A model generated the notes under the pieces. It saw only the letters and a list, made by a program, of their open reading frames with translations. It was not told the origin of the DNA and did no database searches. Below are positions 1 through 8,513 of a stretch of 64,000 nucleotides of DNA, piece by piece. The translations under genes and the position numbers were made by a program. Positions within the stretch are counted from its first letter, which is position 1; each line of letters starts with the position of its first letter. This DNA is from Pseudophaeobacter flagellatus (GTDB lineage Bacteria > Pseudomonadota > Alphaproteobacteria > Rhodobacterales > Rhodobacteraceae): the NCBI RefSeq assembly GCF_021228235.1, contig NZ_JAJQRG010000005.1, positions 1 to 64,000 on the forward strand. The letters run 5' to 3'.

Positions 1-44
1 ACTAAATCACTCAATCGTAGCAAGCCAAAAGATACAACAACCGT

Positions 45-118
<74 letters not shown>

Positions 119-121
<3 letters not shown>

Positions 122-137
122 AAATTACCAAACAAAA
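119..137. repeat. tRNA-end copy of a short direct repeat (possible attachment site)
   Basis: CCAAAATTACCAA starts at the CCA end of tRNA-fMet (119-131) and recurs exactly at 1587-1599. With one mismatch the match extends to CAAA on the right. The 3' ends of tRNA genes are favoured integrase targets, so the pair may be att remnants flanking 1.4 kb. The exact match is short and AT-rich, so chance cannot be excluded. Confidence 0.35.
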
Positions 138-150
138 TAAGACACTTAAC

Positions 151-170
151 GCCTCCCCTGGGAGGCTTTA
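151..170 (+). terminator. Probable terminator of the tRNA-fMet gene
   Basis: A perfect 7-bp stem GCCTCCC/GGGAGGC with a CT loop is followed by a short TTTA. It lies 30 nt after the tRNA 3' end, the expected place for the tRNA terminator. The T-tract is weak. The rest of 171-390 shows no gene I can support. Confidence 0.6.
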
Positions 171-393
171 CGCGTTGCTGCTATATGCGCAGTGCTACGG
201 TGGTGCTACGGCACACAGCAAACAACAGCAGCATAGGCGCACTGCTTTCCCAACCCGTGGAAGCACTCTGGAAGCAAACGGGGCGCGAAACACAGCGACA
301 AGCTCCCGCCCAATACAATCCTCACATATAAAACCAGCACAACCCACTGTCGGGGCTGTCAGCACTGTCAGCCGCATGGGACAGGCCCAAACG

Positions 394-418
394 AAAAGCG
401 CCCGACCGTTGCCGGGCG
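394..418 (-). terminator. Probable terminator of the minus-strand ATPase fragment
   Basis: A 6-bp stem CGCCCG/CGGGCG (399-404 with 413-418) is followed, on the minus strand, by CTTTTCG. It sits about 30 nt downstream of the stop codon at 450. Confidence 0.55.
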
Positions 419-449
419 AGCGCTTGAACAGTTTGCAATAATGGTCATC

Positions 450-1574
450 TTAGCCGTTGGTCAGCTCAACCACCCGCATTCCGGATTTGCCGCTCCGGCT
501 GAAGCTGATGTTCAGCCCCTGACGGCGCAAGACCGGCTGGACCCGGCGCAGGGCTGCGCCAAAGCGCGCTTCTGAGCGGGGAAAGCTGTGGCTGTCCTCA
601 GTGAGGGCCGGGAAGCGTTCCCGCAAGGTTTGGCGCAGATCTGTTGCCGTGCCGCTCCAATGCGTCCGCCCCTCCATCAGAGACAGAATTGCCAAGGCTA
701 CAGGGTTGCCTTCAATCGCGGCTTGGTCGCTGCGGGCACGATTTGCCCCGTAGGAGTCCAGAAACGCGCCCTGAGTCCATCCTAGCGATGGTTCGGCGGC
801 TACCACCCATTTTGCGAAGTCCGCCATTCTAGGGGCCTCTGAGAGGCGCACAGAGTCAATCCGCCCTAAGGCGCAAGACACAGCGTCTAGCAAAGCGCCC
901 AAAATGAAGGGTTTGGCCTTGGTAAAGTCTCGATTGAAGGCCCCCAGGGTTTTGCGATTTCTGGCGGGGATCACCGGCAGGTGAATACCAATGGAACGGT
1001 CTGCCAGGTCGGGCCGCGCCGCCAGGTCGGGAATGCCATTCAGTAGGCAGGGGCGGGTGGCATTGAACAGCACCTCGTCGCTGTCGCTGTGCAGTTTACG
1101 GGTGCCAAAGCCGCCGCCCGTGGCAATCCGGCAAAAGGCGTCTGCCATTGCGGGGCGGATAGTGGAGAGGTTGTCAAAGCTCAGGACGTGGTTGTGCATG
1201 GCGGCGATCACCAGATCCTGTTCGGAATTGGGGGTGCTGCGGGTGCTGGGCTGTGCCGGGTCGATCAAATCCCGCAGGGTTTGTGCGGTGGTGCTTTTGG
1301 CGCTGCCTTGTTCGCCGGACAGGATCAAAATGGGGTAGGGGCCTTTGGGGTGGAAACAGCCCAGTAGCCAGGCCACCAGCATACGAAAGTCATCCTCGCT
1401 GCCGACGTTCAGAAAGTCCCGCAGCAGGTTGATCCCGTCGGGGTGGCGTTCGGGCCGGGGTAGCGCCTGCATGGCCGGAGAGCGGCGGAACCTGGCGGGC
1501 GAATGGTCGATGACCTGAGCTACCGCGTCGATCTTGAACTCATCTGAATAGCGAATTTGCCCTGACATGTGCAT
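450..1574 (-). pseudogene. Chimeric gene: IS3-type transposase start joined to a phage-island ATPase fragment
   Basis: The frame is open for 374 codons but looks like two joined gene pieces. Residues 3-22 (SGQIRYSDEFK..) read like the first residues of IS3-family transposase OrfA, yet the helix-turn-helix that should follow is missing. From about residue 25 the protein matches the C-terminal two thirds of phage/island primase-associated ATPases: a P-loop GEQGSAKST near residues 86-94, a Walker B-like segment LSFDNLS near 132-138, and a conserved stretch RPCLLNGIPDL. The N-terminal part expected of such ATPases is absent. I infer that an insertion sequence disrupted the ATPase gene and then mostly decayed, leaving its 5' end as a new start. 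Whether the fusion is expressed is unknown. It is most likely a non-functional remnant. Confidence 0.7.
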
Positions 1575-1578
1575 CGTC

Positions 1579-1605
1579 CTTTGCTTCCAAAATTACCAAG
1601 CAAAG
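1579..1605. repeat. 8-bp inverted repeat enclosing the second copy of the direct repeat
   Basis: CTTTGCTT (1579-1586) and AAGCAAAG (1598-1605) are perfect inverted arms around CCAAAATTACC. The spacer is the sequence shared with the tRNA-fMet 3' end. It lies just upstream of the chimeric ATPase start. It could be the core of an att site with arm sites, or part of the decayed IS end. A second hairpin, AGGGGCA/TGCCCCT, follows at 1619-1641. Confidence 0.4.
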
Positions 1606-1802
1606 CGTCTACAAATCTAGGGGCACCTCAGGCATGCCCCTATTGATGTTCTTACCTGAGTGTTCGCTTCGGCGGTTAGTCACAGGCTAATCCGTGCTAT
1701 CAAAAATCGTTATTTTAGTTAATCAATGTCGGTTATAAGGAGGACGGACAGCGCCCTTGAGCCACCTGTAGGCATCGGGCTAAACCGTTGGGGAATACAC
1801 CG

Positions 1803-3098
1803 ATGAAGCTTGAGACCACCGACACGCTTGTCATTGGGGCTGGACAGGCGGGGATCGCCATGAGCGAGCACCTGACGCGCCGTGGAATTGCGCATATCGT
1901 CGTCGAGCGAGCGCGCATCGCAGAATCCTGGCGCACGCGCCGCTGGGACTCGCTCGTCGCAAACGGACCGGCCTGGCATGACCGCTTCCCGAACATGGAA
2001 TTTGAGGGCCACTCTCCGGACGAGTTCGTCGGGAAGGACGATGTCGCCGCCTATTTCCAAAGCTATGCCGAGCGCTTCGCGGGTCCAGTGCGCAGCGGTG
2101 TCGACGTGACAGCGCTCGCGCCGCTCAAGGGGCGTCCTGGCTACCGGGCGGAAACCTCGGACGGCGCGATCGAGGCGCAGAGCGTCGTCGTCGCGACCGG
2201 TGCCTTTCAGAAGCCGGTGATCCCCCCGATCGTGCCCGAGACCGAGGGGCTCACCCAGATACATTCCAGCGATTACCGCAATCCCGCTGCGCTACCCGAG
2301 GGCGCGGTGCTCGTCGTTGGCGCAGGCTCTTCCGGAGCGCAGATCGCGGAAGAGCTGATGCAGGCCGGGCGGCGCGTCTATCTTTCGGTCGGGCCGCATG
2401 ACCGGCCGCCGCGCAGCTATCGCGGCCGCGACTTCGTCTGGTGGCTGGGGGTGCTCGGAAAGTGGAACAGGCAGGCGAATGCCCCGTCCACCGAGCATGT
2501 CACCATCGCGGTCAGCGGGGCGAATGGGGGGCAGACGGTCGATTTTCGGCGGCTTGCCGATGACGGCATCACCCTTGTCGGGCGCACCGAAAGCTGTGCT
2601 GACCACGTGCTGTCCTTCGGCACCGACCTGGAACGCAACATCTGTCGCGGCGACGCGAACTACCTCTCCGTCCTTGATGAGGCCGACGCCTATGTGACGC
2701 GTAACGGGCTTGACCTGCCGCCCGAACCATCGGCCCGCACCCTTGCCGCGATGCCCGCCTGCGTGACCGCCCCTCTGCTGGAGCTCGACCTCAAGGTGGC
2801 GGGCCTATCCACCATCGTATGGGCGACCGGCTTCGCCAACGATTACGGCTGGATGGCGGTCGACGCCTTCGACGAGGCGGGCCTGCCTGAACACCAGCGC
2901 GGCGTTTCGCGCGCGCCGGGGATCTATTTTCTCGGCCTGCCATGGCTTTCGGGGCGCGGCTCCAGTTTCATCTGGGGCGTCTGGCACGATGCGAAATACC
3001 TCGCTGATCACATCGAGATCCAGGCGGGCTATCGCGCCTATCACCCCGATCCCGACCCGGCCCGCGCCAAAGCGCGCGCCGCCTCCCGCACCGCCTGA
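1803..3098 (+). CDS. Flavin-dependent monooxygenase (FMO/CzcO-like)
   Basis: The 431-residue protein is a class B-type flavin monooxygenase using FAD and NAD(P)H. An FAD-binding GAGQAG lies near residues 13-18 and a second dinucleotide-binding GAGSSG near 178-183. An HSSDY segment near 157 resembles the FMO fingerprint, and ATGF near 340 is the usual late motif. I chose ATG 1803 because the frame continues 5' only to a TTG at 1788. It is the first of five same-strand genes with gaps of 0-30 nt or one-base overlap, so it is probably the oxygenase of a catabolic unit. The next genes encode RidA (imine clearance) and an amidohydrolase-type deacylase, which hints at N-oxygenation or amine oxidation. 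The substrate cannot be read from the sequence. Codon use here looks richer in GC-ending codons than in the flanking core genes. Confidence 0.85.
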   Translation: MKLETTDTLVIGAGQAGIAMSEHLTRRGIAHIVVERARIAESWRTRRWDSLVANGPAWHDRFPNMEFEGHSPDEFVGKDDVAAYFQSYAERFAGPVRSGVDVTALAPLKGRPGYRAETSDGAIEAQSVVVATGAFQKPVIPPIVPETEGLTQIHSSDYRNPAALPEGAVLVVGAGSSGAQIAEELMQAGRRVYLSVGPHDRPPRSYRGRDFVWWLGVLGKWNRQANAPSTEHVTIAVSGANGGQTVDFRRLADDGITLVGRTESCADHVLSFGTDLERNICRGDANYLSVLDEADAYVTRNGLDLPPEPSARTLAAMPACVTAPLLELDLKVAGLSTIVWATGFANDYGWMAVDAFDEAGLPEHQRGVSRAPGIYFLGLPWLSGRGSSFIWGVWHDAKYLADHIEIQAGYRAYHPDPDPARAKARAASRTA

Positions 3099-3116
3099 TC
3101 TGAACTGGAACCAGCC

Positions 3117-3530
3117 ATGACCCATACCCGCATCCGCGCCTTCAATACGAAGGACACCTATCCCGAGCAGAACCTCGACAACGATCTCGCTCAGGCCGTC
3201 GTGGCGCGCGGGCAGGTGATCTTCCTGCGGGGTCAGTGCCCTCAGGATCTCGATACCGCGACGAACATCGACAGCCACGACCCGGTGGTGCAGACCCACA
3301 AGGTCATGCGGAACATTCGCCAGCTCATCGAGGAGGCGGGCGGCGAGATGGCGCATCTGACCAAGCTCGTCGTCTACCTGACAGACGTGCGCCACCGCGA
3401 GGCCGTATATCGAACGATGGGTGAATATATCCGTGACGTGCATCCGGTCTGCACCGGCCTCGTCGTCGTCGCTCTTGCGCGGCCCGAATGGCTGGTGGAG
3501 ATTGACGCAACAGCCGTAATCCCCGACTGA
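3117..3530 (+). CDS. RidA/YjgF/YER057c family protein
   Basis: At 137 residues it has the RidA length and the conserved blocks of the family: GQVIFLRGQCPQD near the start of the fold, a QTHKVMRNIRQLIEEAGG helix region, and a C-terminal EIDATAV strand. RidA proteins are small trimeric deaminases that hydrolyse reactive enamines/imines, and many catabolic operons carry a dedicated paralogue. It starts 18 nt after the monooxygenase stop and precedes a DUF1028 gene, so a role on an imine made by the monooxygenase is plausible but not shown. Confidence 0.85.
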   Translation: MTHTRIRAFNTKDTYPEQNLDNDLAQAVVARGQVIFLRGQCPQDLDTATNIDSHDPVVQTHKVMRNIRQLIEEAGGEMAHLTKLVVYLTDVRHREAVYRTMGEYIRDVHPVCTGLVVVALARPEWLVEIDATAVIPD

Positions 3531-3560
3531 CCCAAGATCGGCACCAAAACGGAGCGCCCC

Positions 3561-4238
3561 ATGACCTTTTCTATCGTAGCCAGATGTGTCCACAGCGGGC
3601 AGTTCGGCGTGGCACTCTCTTCGTCTTCACCGGCAGTCGCGGCGCGCTGCGCGCGGGCGCGGGCCGGGATTGGCGCGATCTCGTCGCAGAACGTGACCAA
3701 TCCCGATCTGGGAACCCTGATGCTGGACCGGATGGCATCGGGCGAGGGTGCAGCGGTCGCCGTGGCCGCGGCACGGGACGGCGACGCACATCCCGATTAC
3801 CGACAGCTTCTGGCGATTGATGCGACCGGCGCGACATCGGTGCATTCGGGCCCGAAGGCCCTCGGCATCTGGACCTCTGCCGAGGGGCGCGACTGCGCGG
3901 CGGGCGGCAACATGCTGGCGAGTGAAGGCATCCCGGCGGCGATGGTTGCGGGTTTTGAGGCAGCAGAAGGCCCTCTTGGGGACCGCCTGGTCGCGGCGAT
4001 GATGGCCGGTCTTGCGGCGGGCGGCGAGGCGGGGCCAGTGCATTCTGCGGGCCTGCTGATCGTGGACAGGCAAAGCTGGCCCTATGCCGACCTGCGCATC
4101 GACTGGCTGGACGGGGCCTGCCCGATAAAAGCGCTGTCCGATCTCTGGACGCTCTACCGCCCGCAGGCCGACGACTACGTCACCCGCGCGCTGAACCCCG
4201 GTGCAGCGCCGTCCTATGGCGTGCCGGGCGACGACTGA
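3561..4238 (+). CDS. DUF1028 family protein (Ntn-hydrolase-like fold)
   Basis: The 225-residue product begins MTFSIVAR, as DUF1028 proteins do, and keeps the segments SSQNVTNP and GNMLAS typical of the family. Members are related to Ntn-hydrolases. Their biochemical role is poorly defined, but they are often found in operons with RidA and amidohydrolases. Here the stop TGA shares one base with the LysR start codon (TGATG), so the two are probably translationally coupled. Confidence 0.8.
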   Translation: MTFSIVARCVHSGQFGVALSSSSPAVAARCARARAGIGAISSQNVTNPDLGTLMLDRMASGEGAAVAVAAARDGDAHPDYRQLLAIDATGATSVHSGPKALGIWTSAEGRDCAAGGNMLASEGIPAAMVAGFEAAEGPLGDRLVAAMMAGLAAGGEAGPVHSAGLLIVDRQSWPYADLRIDWLDGACPIKALSDLWTLYRPQADDYVTRALNPGAAPSYGVPGDD

Positions 4239-5173
4239 TGCCGCTGCGGATTACCCTCCGGCAGCTCGAATACTTCATTGCCGTCTGCGATTGCGGCTCT
4301 ATCGCGCTGGCTGCGCAGAAGCTGAACGTCTCCTCGCCCACCATCTCCACCGCCATTACCCAACTCGAGGCAGAGGTCGGCCTCAAGCTCTTCATCCGGC
4401 GCCATGCCCACGGCCTTGCGGTGTCGCAGGTGGGGCGCCGGTTCCTGGAGGGCGCGCGCGAGGCCGTCGAGCGGGCGGAGGCGCTCGGCGATCTCGCGAG
4501 CGAACTGGCCGGTACGGTGCGGGGCGACCTGCATGTGGGGTGCCTGATCACCTTCGCGCAGATCGTGCTGCCGAAGCTGCGCCGCAGCTTTATCGACACC
4601 TATCCCGAGGTTGTCTTCCACCAGTTCGAGCGCGATCAGTCCGAGATTTTCGAGCAGCTGCGCGATGCCCGGCTGGACGTGGCGATAACCTACGATCTCG
4701 ACATCCCGCCCGATCTCGACTTTCAGCCGATGATCGACCTGCCGCCCGTCGCCCATTTCGCGCAGGGCCATCCCCTGGCCGGGCGGCGCGAGGTCGCGCC
4801 CTCGGAGCTTGTCGACCTGCCGATGATCCTGCTCGACCTGCCGGTGAGCAGCAACTATTTCCTGTCGCTCTTCGCCGAGACCGGACAGCGCCCGCGCGTG
4901 GTCGAGCGCACCCGGGATATCGCGGTGATGCGTTCGCTCGTGGCGAATGATTTTGGCTATTCCATCGCCAACATCCGCCCGATCACTGACGAGGCGCCCG
5001 ACGGCGGCACGCTGCGCTTCGTCCCGATCTCAGGTGGGCCGAGGCCGCTCAAGATGGGTATCTTAACCAGCCGGGGGGCCGAAACCTCGCGCACGGTCGC
5101 AGCCTTCGTCGAGCATGTCCGCGATAACCTGGGCGATGCGAGTGAATTCAGCTTTGGTGCGGGGGCGGGGTAG
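4238..5173 (+). CDS. LysR family transcriptional regulator of the catabolic module
   Basis: The protein has 311 residues with the N-terminal LysR winged helix-turn-helix (LRQLEYFIAVCDCGSIALAAQ..LNVSSPTIS, about 6-40) and a C-terminal periplasmic-binding-like effector domain. Unlike most LysR regulators it is inside the operon and on the same strand as its presumed targets, overlapping the preceding gene by one base and lying 3 nt before the next. This implies autoregulation with the module. The effector is unknown. Confidence 0.9.
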   Translation: MPLRITLRQLEYFIAVCDCGSIALAAQKLNVSSPTISTAITQLEAEVGLKLFIRRHAHGLAVSQVGRRFLEGAREAVERAEALGDLASELAGTVRGDLHVGCLITFAQIVLPKLRRSFIDTYPEVVFHQFERDQSEIFEQLRDARLDVAITYDLDIPPDLDFQPMIDLPPVAHFAQGHPLAGRREVAPSELVDLPMILLDLPVSSNYFLSLFAETGQRPRVVERTRDIAVMRSLVANDFGYSIANIRPITDEAPDGGTLRFVPISGGPRPLKMGILTSRGAETSRTVAAFVEHVRDNLGDASEFSFGAGAG

Positions 5174-5176
5174 ACC

Positions 5177-6274
5177 ATGGATCTCTCTACCAAGGACATC
5201 CTTGCCGCGCTTGTCGGATTTCCGACGATCACGGACGGGCCGAACGGCGCGCTTGTGGACTGGGTCGCTGCCTTCTTGCAGGCGCAGGGATTCACGACAT
5301 CGCGCCTCGTCTCCTCGGATGGCGTGAAGGCGGGACTGCTTGCCAAGCGCGGGACGGGAGACGGCGGGCTGCTCTGCTCGGCCCATTCCGATGTTGTGCC
5401 GGTTGCAGGACAGGACTGGTCGCGAGATGCCTTCACCCTTGACGAGTGCGATGGTCGATATGTCGGCCGGGGCACGACTGACATGAAGGGGTTCCTTGCC
5501 TGCGTTCTGGCCGTGGCGCAATCGCTGAAGGTCGAGGACCAGAGCATGCCGCTGAGCCTTGCGCTCAGCTGGGACGAGGAGATCGGCTGCCGTGGCATTG
5601 CCGAGATGATCGACGCGGTGATCCCGACACTGGGCCGCCCGGACCTTTGCATCGTGGGCGAGCCGACCTCGCTGAGGCTCGTCACCGGCCACAAGGGCAA
5701 GGCAAGCTACCGGGCCGTCACGACTGGCGAGGCGGGGCACTCGGCCATGGCGCCGCAATTCCGCAACGCGCTGCATCCCGCCGCCGAACTGATCCGGGCG
5801 ATCAGAGACCGGCAGACGGCGCTCATGGAGCAGGGCGCTCGGGACATGCGCTATGACCCGCCGTTCTCGACGATCCATGCTGGGGTCTTGCGTGGCGGCA
5901 CCGCCCTCAACATCGTGCCCGATCGCGCGGAACTTCTGTTTGAGATTCGCCACCTCGCCGCCGAGACGCCGGAGGCGATCCTGGCGGGGCTTGACCTGCC
6001 GCGCGACGTGACGGTCACGCAGACCGGGAGCTATCCGGGACTCATCAGCGATGCGGGTCAGCCGACAATCCAGGCCTTCGCATCGGGTCTTGCGCCGACA
6101 GAGCCCGGCACCGTTGCCTTCGGAACCGAAGCGGGGTTCTTCGCAGCCCTCGGCCTTCCCACGATCGTCTGGGGGCCGGGGGACATGCGCGATGGCCATC
6201 AGCCCGACGAATCCGTCGCGATCTCCGACCTCAATGGCTGCATCCGGATCCTGCGCGCCTTCCTGTCCCGCTGA
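5177..6274 (+). CDS. M20 family deacylase, acetylornithine deacetylase (ArgE)-like
   Basis: This 365-residue protein carries the metal-binding plan of M20 peptidases: SAHSDVVPV (first His), GRGTTDMKGF (bridging Asp), WDEEIGCRG (catalytic Glu pair), and a late DGHQPDE His. The GEAGHSAMAPQ segment belongs to the dimerisation domain. ArgE and its relatives hydrolyse N-acyl amino acids. As the last gene of the monooxygenase/RidA/DUF1028/LysR unit it probably releases an acyl group from a catabolic substrate rather than serving arginine synthesis. After its stop, 6275-6446 holds no gene I can support. Confidence 0.85.
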   Translation: MDLSTKDILAALVGFPTITDGPNGALVDWVAAFLQAQGFTTSRLVSSDGVKAGLLAKRGTGDGGLLCSAHSDVVPVAGQDWSRDAFTLDECDGRYVGRGTTDMKGFLACVLAVAQSLKVEDQSMPLSLALSWDEEIGCRGIAEMIDAVIPTLGRPDLCIVGEPTSLRLVTGHKGKASYRAVTTGEAGHSAMAPQFRNALHPAAELIRAIRDRQTALMEQGARDMRYDPPFSTIHAGVLRGGTALNIVPDRAELLFEIRHLAAETPEAILAGLDLPRDVTVTQTGSYPGLISDAGQPTIQAFASGLAPTEPGTVAFGTEAGFFAALGLPTIVWGPGDMRDGHQPDESVAISDLNGCIRILRAFLSR

Positions 6275-6446
6275 TGACGGCTTTGCAGGCATCGTGCTTC
6301 TTGACGCCAAGGGCGCGCTGCGTGCGATGTCGCATGTCTGCTGCCACCGGATGTCGACGCTGCTGGAAGGGCGCGGCACCGTGCGGGTGCAGGTGCGGCG
6401 GCAAAATAGCCATCGCCGGGGGCCAAAATCCGCGGTATGAGGGCAC

Positions 6447-7574
6447 ATGAACCATACAGACACATTTGAGATCTTCCTGACCGCTGCGCCGGGACTTGAA
6501 CCCGCCCTGCTGGCCGAGGCCAAAGAGGCGGGCTTTGCCGCTGCCAAATCCGTCCCCGGCGGCGTTACCGTCCAGGGCGACTGGCGCGAGGTCTGGCGGG
6601 CGAACCTGTGCCTGCGCGGGGCCGCCCGCGTGCTGGCACGCATCGGCGAGTTCCGCGCCTTTCATCTGGCCCAGCTGGACAAGCGATCGCGCAAATTCCC
6701 CTGGGGTGACATCCTGCGGAAGGATGTGCCCGTGAAGGTGGAAGTGACGACCAATAAGAAATCCAAGATCTATCACGCTGGGGCCGCTGCGCAGCGGGTT
6801 GAAACGGCGCTGGTAGAAAGCTTTGGTGCCAGCCTGTCCAAAGACGCGGCGCTGACGCTCAAGTTGCGTATTGATGACAATATGTGCCAGTTCAGTGTCG
6901 ATACCTCGGGCGAGGGGTTGCACAAGCGCGGCCATAAATCGGCTGTCGGCAAAGCGCCAATGCGGGAAAACCTGGCGGCGCTATTCCTGCGCGATTGCGG
7001 CTTTGACGGCAGGGAACCTGTGGTCGATCCGATGTGTGGCTCTGGCACCTTTGTGATCGAAGCCGCCGAAATTGCGCTGGGTCTGGTGCCAGGGCGTAGC
7101 CGCGCCTTTGCCTTTGAACAGCTGGCCAGTTTCGACGCCGAGGCCTATGCGAAGCTGAAGGCCGAACTGACCCCCGCAGATGTGGATATGACGGCGTTGC
7201 ACTTTTACGGCTCTGACCGGAATGCGGGCGCTGTCGAAATGGCCAGTGCCAACGCAGAGCGCGCCGGGGTGGCCGGGTGTACGACGTTCAGCCATCAGGC
7301 CGTCAGCGACCTGATGCCGCCCAAAGGCCCGCCCGGATTGGTCATCGTCAACCCGCCTTATGGCGCCCGGATTGGCAACAAGAAGCTGCTCTTTGCCCTA
7401 TACGGTGCACTGGGCAAAACCCTGATGGAGCGGTTCTCGGGCTGGCGGGTGGGTATTGTCACCAGTGAAACCGGGCTGGCCAAGGCCACGGGCCTGCCGC
7501 TTTTGCCCCTGGGGGCTCCGGTGGCGCATGGTGGTCTGAAGATCAGGCTGTTCAAGACCAAACCCTTGCCGTGA
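6447..7574 (+). CDS. THUMP domain class I RNA N2-guanine methyltransferase (RlmL/YcbY-like)
   Basis: The 375-residue protein pairs an N-terminal THUMP RNA-binding domain (about 50-150) with a SAM-dependent methyltransferase domain. Motif I is DPMCGSGTF near residue 194 and the catalytic-type motif IV NPPYG is near 300. It is the length of the single-domain RlmL-like proteins found in alphaproteobacteria, which are thought to make m2G in 23S rRNA. It stands alone and looks like core-genome sequence, marking the right edge of the variable region that starts at the tRNA. Confidence 0.88.
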   Translation: MNHTDTFEIFLTAAPGLEPALLAEAKEAGFAAAKSVPGGVTVQGDWREVWRANLCLRGAARVLARIGEFRAFHLAQLDKRSRKFPWGDILRKDVPVKVEVTTNKKSKIYHAGAAAQRVETALVESFGASLSKDAALTLKLRIDDNMCQFSVDTSGEGLHKRGHKSAVGKAPMRENLAALFLRDCGFDGREPVVDPMCGSGTFVIEAAEIALGLVPGRSRAFAFEQLASFDAEAYAKLKAELTPADVDMTALHFYGSDRNAGAVEMASANAERAGVAGCTTFSHQAVSDLMPPKGPPGLVIVNPPYGARIGNKKLLFALYGALGKTLMERFSGWRVGIVTSETGLAKATGLPLLPLGAPVAHGGLKIRLFKTKPLP

Positions 7575-7729
7575 CGCCCAGCGTGCCACGGGGGCAGGGG
7601 CCACAGCGGCAGCTCTACCAATTTCGGGCCGATGATGCGGCACGATCGAAACCGGCCGCCCCGCGCCCCGTCGCGTGTGTATTGAAGTCGCGCGTGTACT
7701 GAATAGGCAGGGCGCGCAGTTCTTTGGCT

Positions 7730-8395
7730 CTAGGGCGGCGCGGCTGGGGGGGCTTCAGTCGGGGCGCTGGGCAAGAGGTGTGGCGCCATGATGCGGCCAA
7801 ACAGATCAACCATTTTGGTGATGATTTCCGGGTCACGTTCATAGGCTGCCTGGCTGTGCAGCCCGCGCATAAAACTGCGGCAGATCGACCAGAGCAAAGA
7901 GAACTCTTTGGCGTGGACAGCACTGGCTTGGTACAGATGGGCAATATTGCGGTTGAAATCATCATTATAGGCCCAAAGCGCGGGGGTGATGCGGGCGCTC
8001 AGGGGGGGATCGGTGCGGGCCGCAACCAGGATCTCCATCAGGGCGCGTCCCTCGCGGGTGTTGATCACCCGGTGCCATAGGTGTTGCAGCTGATCGGGCA
8101 GGGGGCCGGTCTCGGGGGTGGGCCGCAACAGCTGGGCCTCTTCGGTGGGAGAGGCAGGGCCGCGCACTGGCGCCAACAGTTGCAGCAGTGTCTGCACCAT
8201 GATGTCTTCTTTGCTGGGAAAGTGATGCGTCAGGGCACCACGCGATACGCCAGCAAGCTGCTGCACCCGGTTGATCGAACATTCCGAATACCCGACCTCG
8301 TCCAGGCTGGTGATCACCGCTTCCAGAATGCGGCTGCGGGTCTGGGACACGCGGCGGGGCGTGACGTTCGGTTGGTCTTTGGTTCCTGTGCCCAT
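7730..8395 (-). CDS. TetR family transcriptional regulator
   Basis: The 221-residue protein has a TetR helix-turn-helix (LAGVSRGALTHHFPSKEDIM, roughly residues 40-62) and a variable ligand-binding domain. The start at 8395 is preceded by AAGGATAGGCAG, a good ribosome binding site; the open frame runs further upstream but overlaps the divergent gene. It is divergent from the DinB-like gene at 8514 with about 120 nt between them, so it probably represses that neighbour. Confidence 0.85.
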   Translation of the reverse strand: MGTGTKDQPNVTPRRVSQTRSRILEAVITSLDEVGYSECSINRVQQLAGVSRGALTHHFPSKEDIMVQTLLQLLAPVRGPASPTEEAQLLRPTPETGPLPDQLQHLWHRVINTREGRALMEILVAARTDPPLSARITPALWAYNDDFNRNIAHLYQASAVHAKEFSLLWSICRSFMRGLHSQAAYERDPEIITKMVDLFGRIMAPHLLPSAPTEAPPAAPP

Positions 8396-8513
8396 CTGCC
8401 TATCCTTTTTGCAGAATCGTAAAACAGAACGCATGGTCTGTCCAATCAGGTGTAGAGGATCGGACGCAGCGGCATTTGATTGAGACAGTGTGAGAAAGAT
8501 GAGGGAGAAGACC

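Noticed and set aside
175-441. Open frame of 88 codons after the tRNA
   Set aside because: It has no recognisable domain, low-complexity start and overlaps a terminator for the opposite strand.
1719-1760. Strong ribosome-binding-like AAGGAGG without a gene
   Set aside because: The start-like codon after it meets a stop within a few codons, so no coding sequence is supported.
6275-6446. Possible gene remnant between the deacylase and the THUMP methyltransferase
   Set aside because: All frames give low-quality, motif-free peptides; it may be decayed sequence but nothing identifies it.
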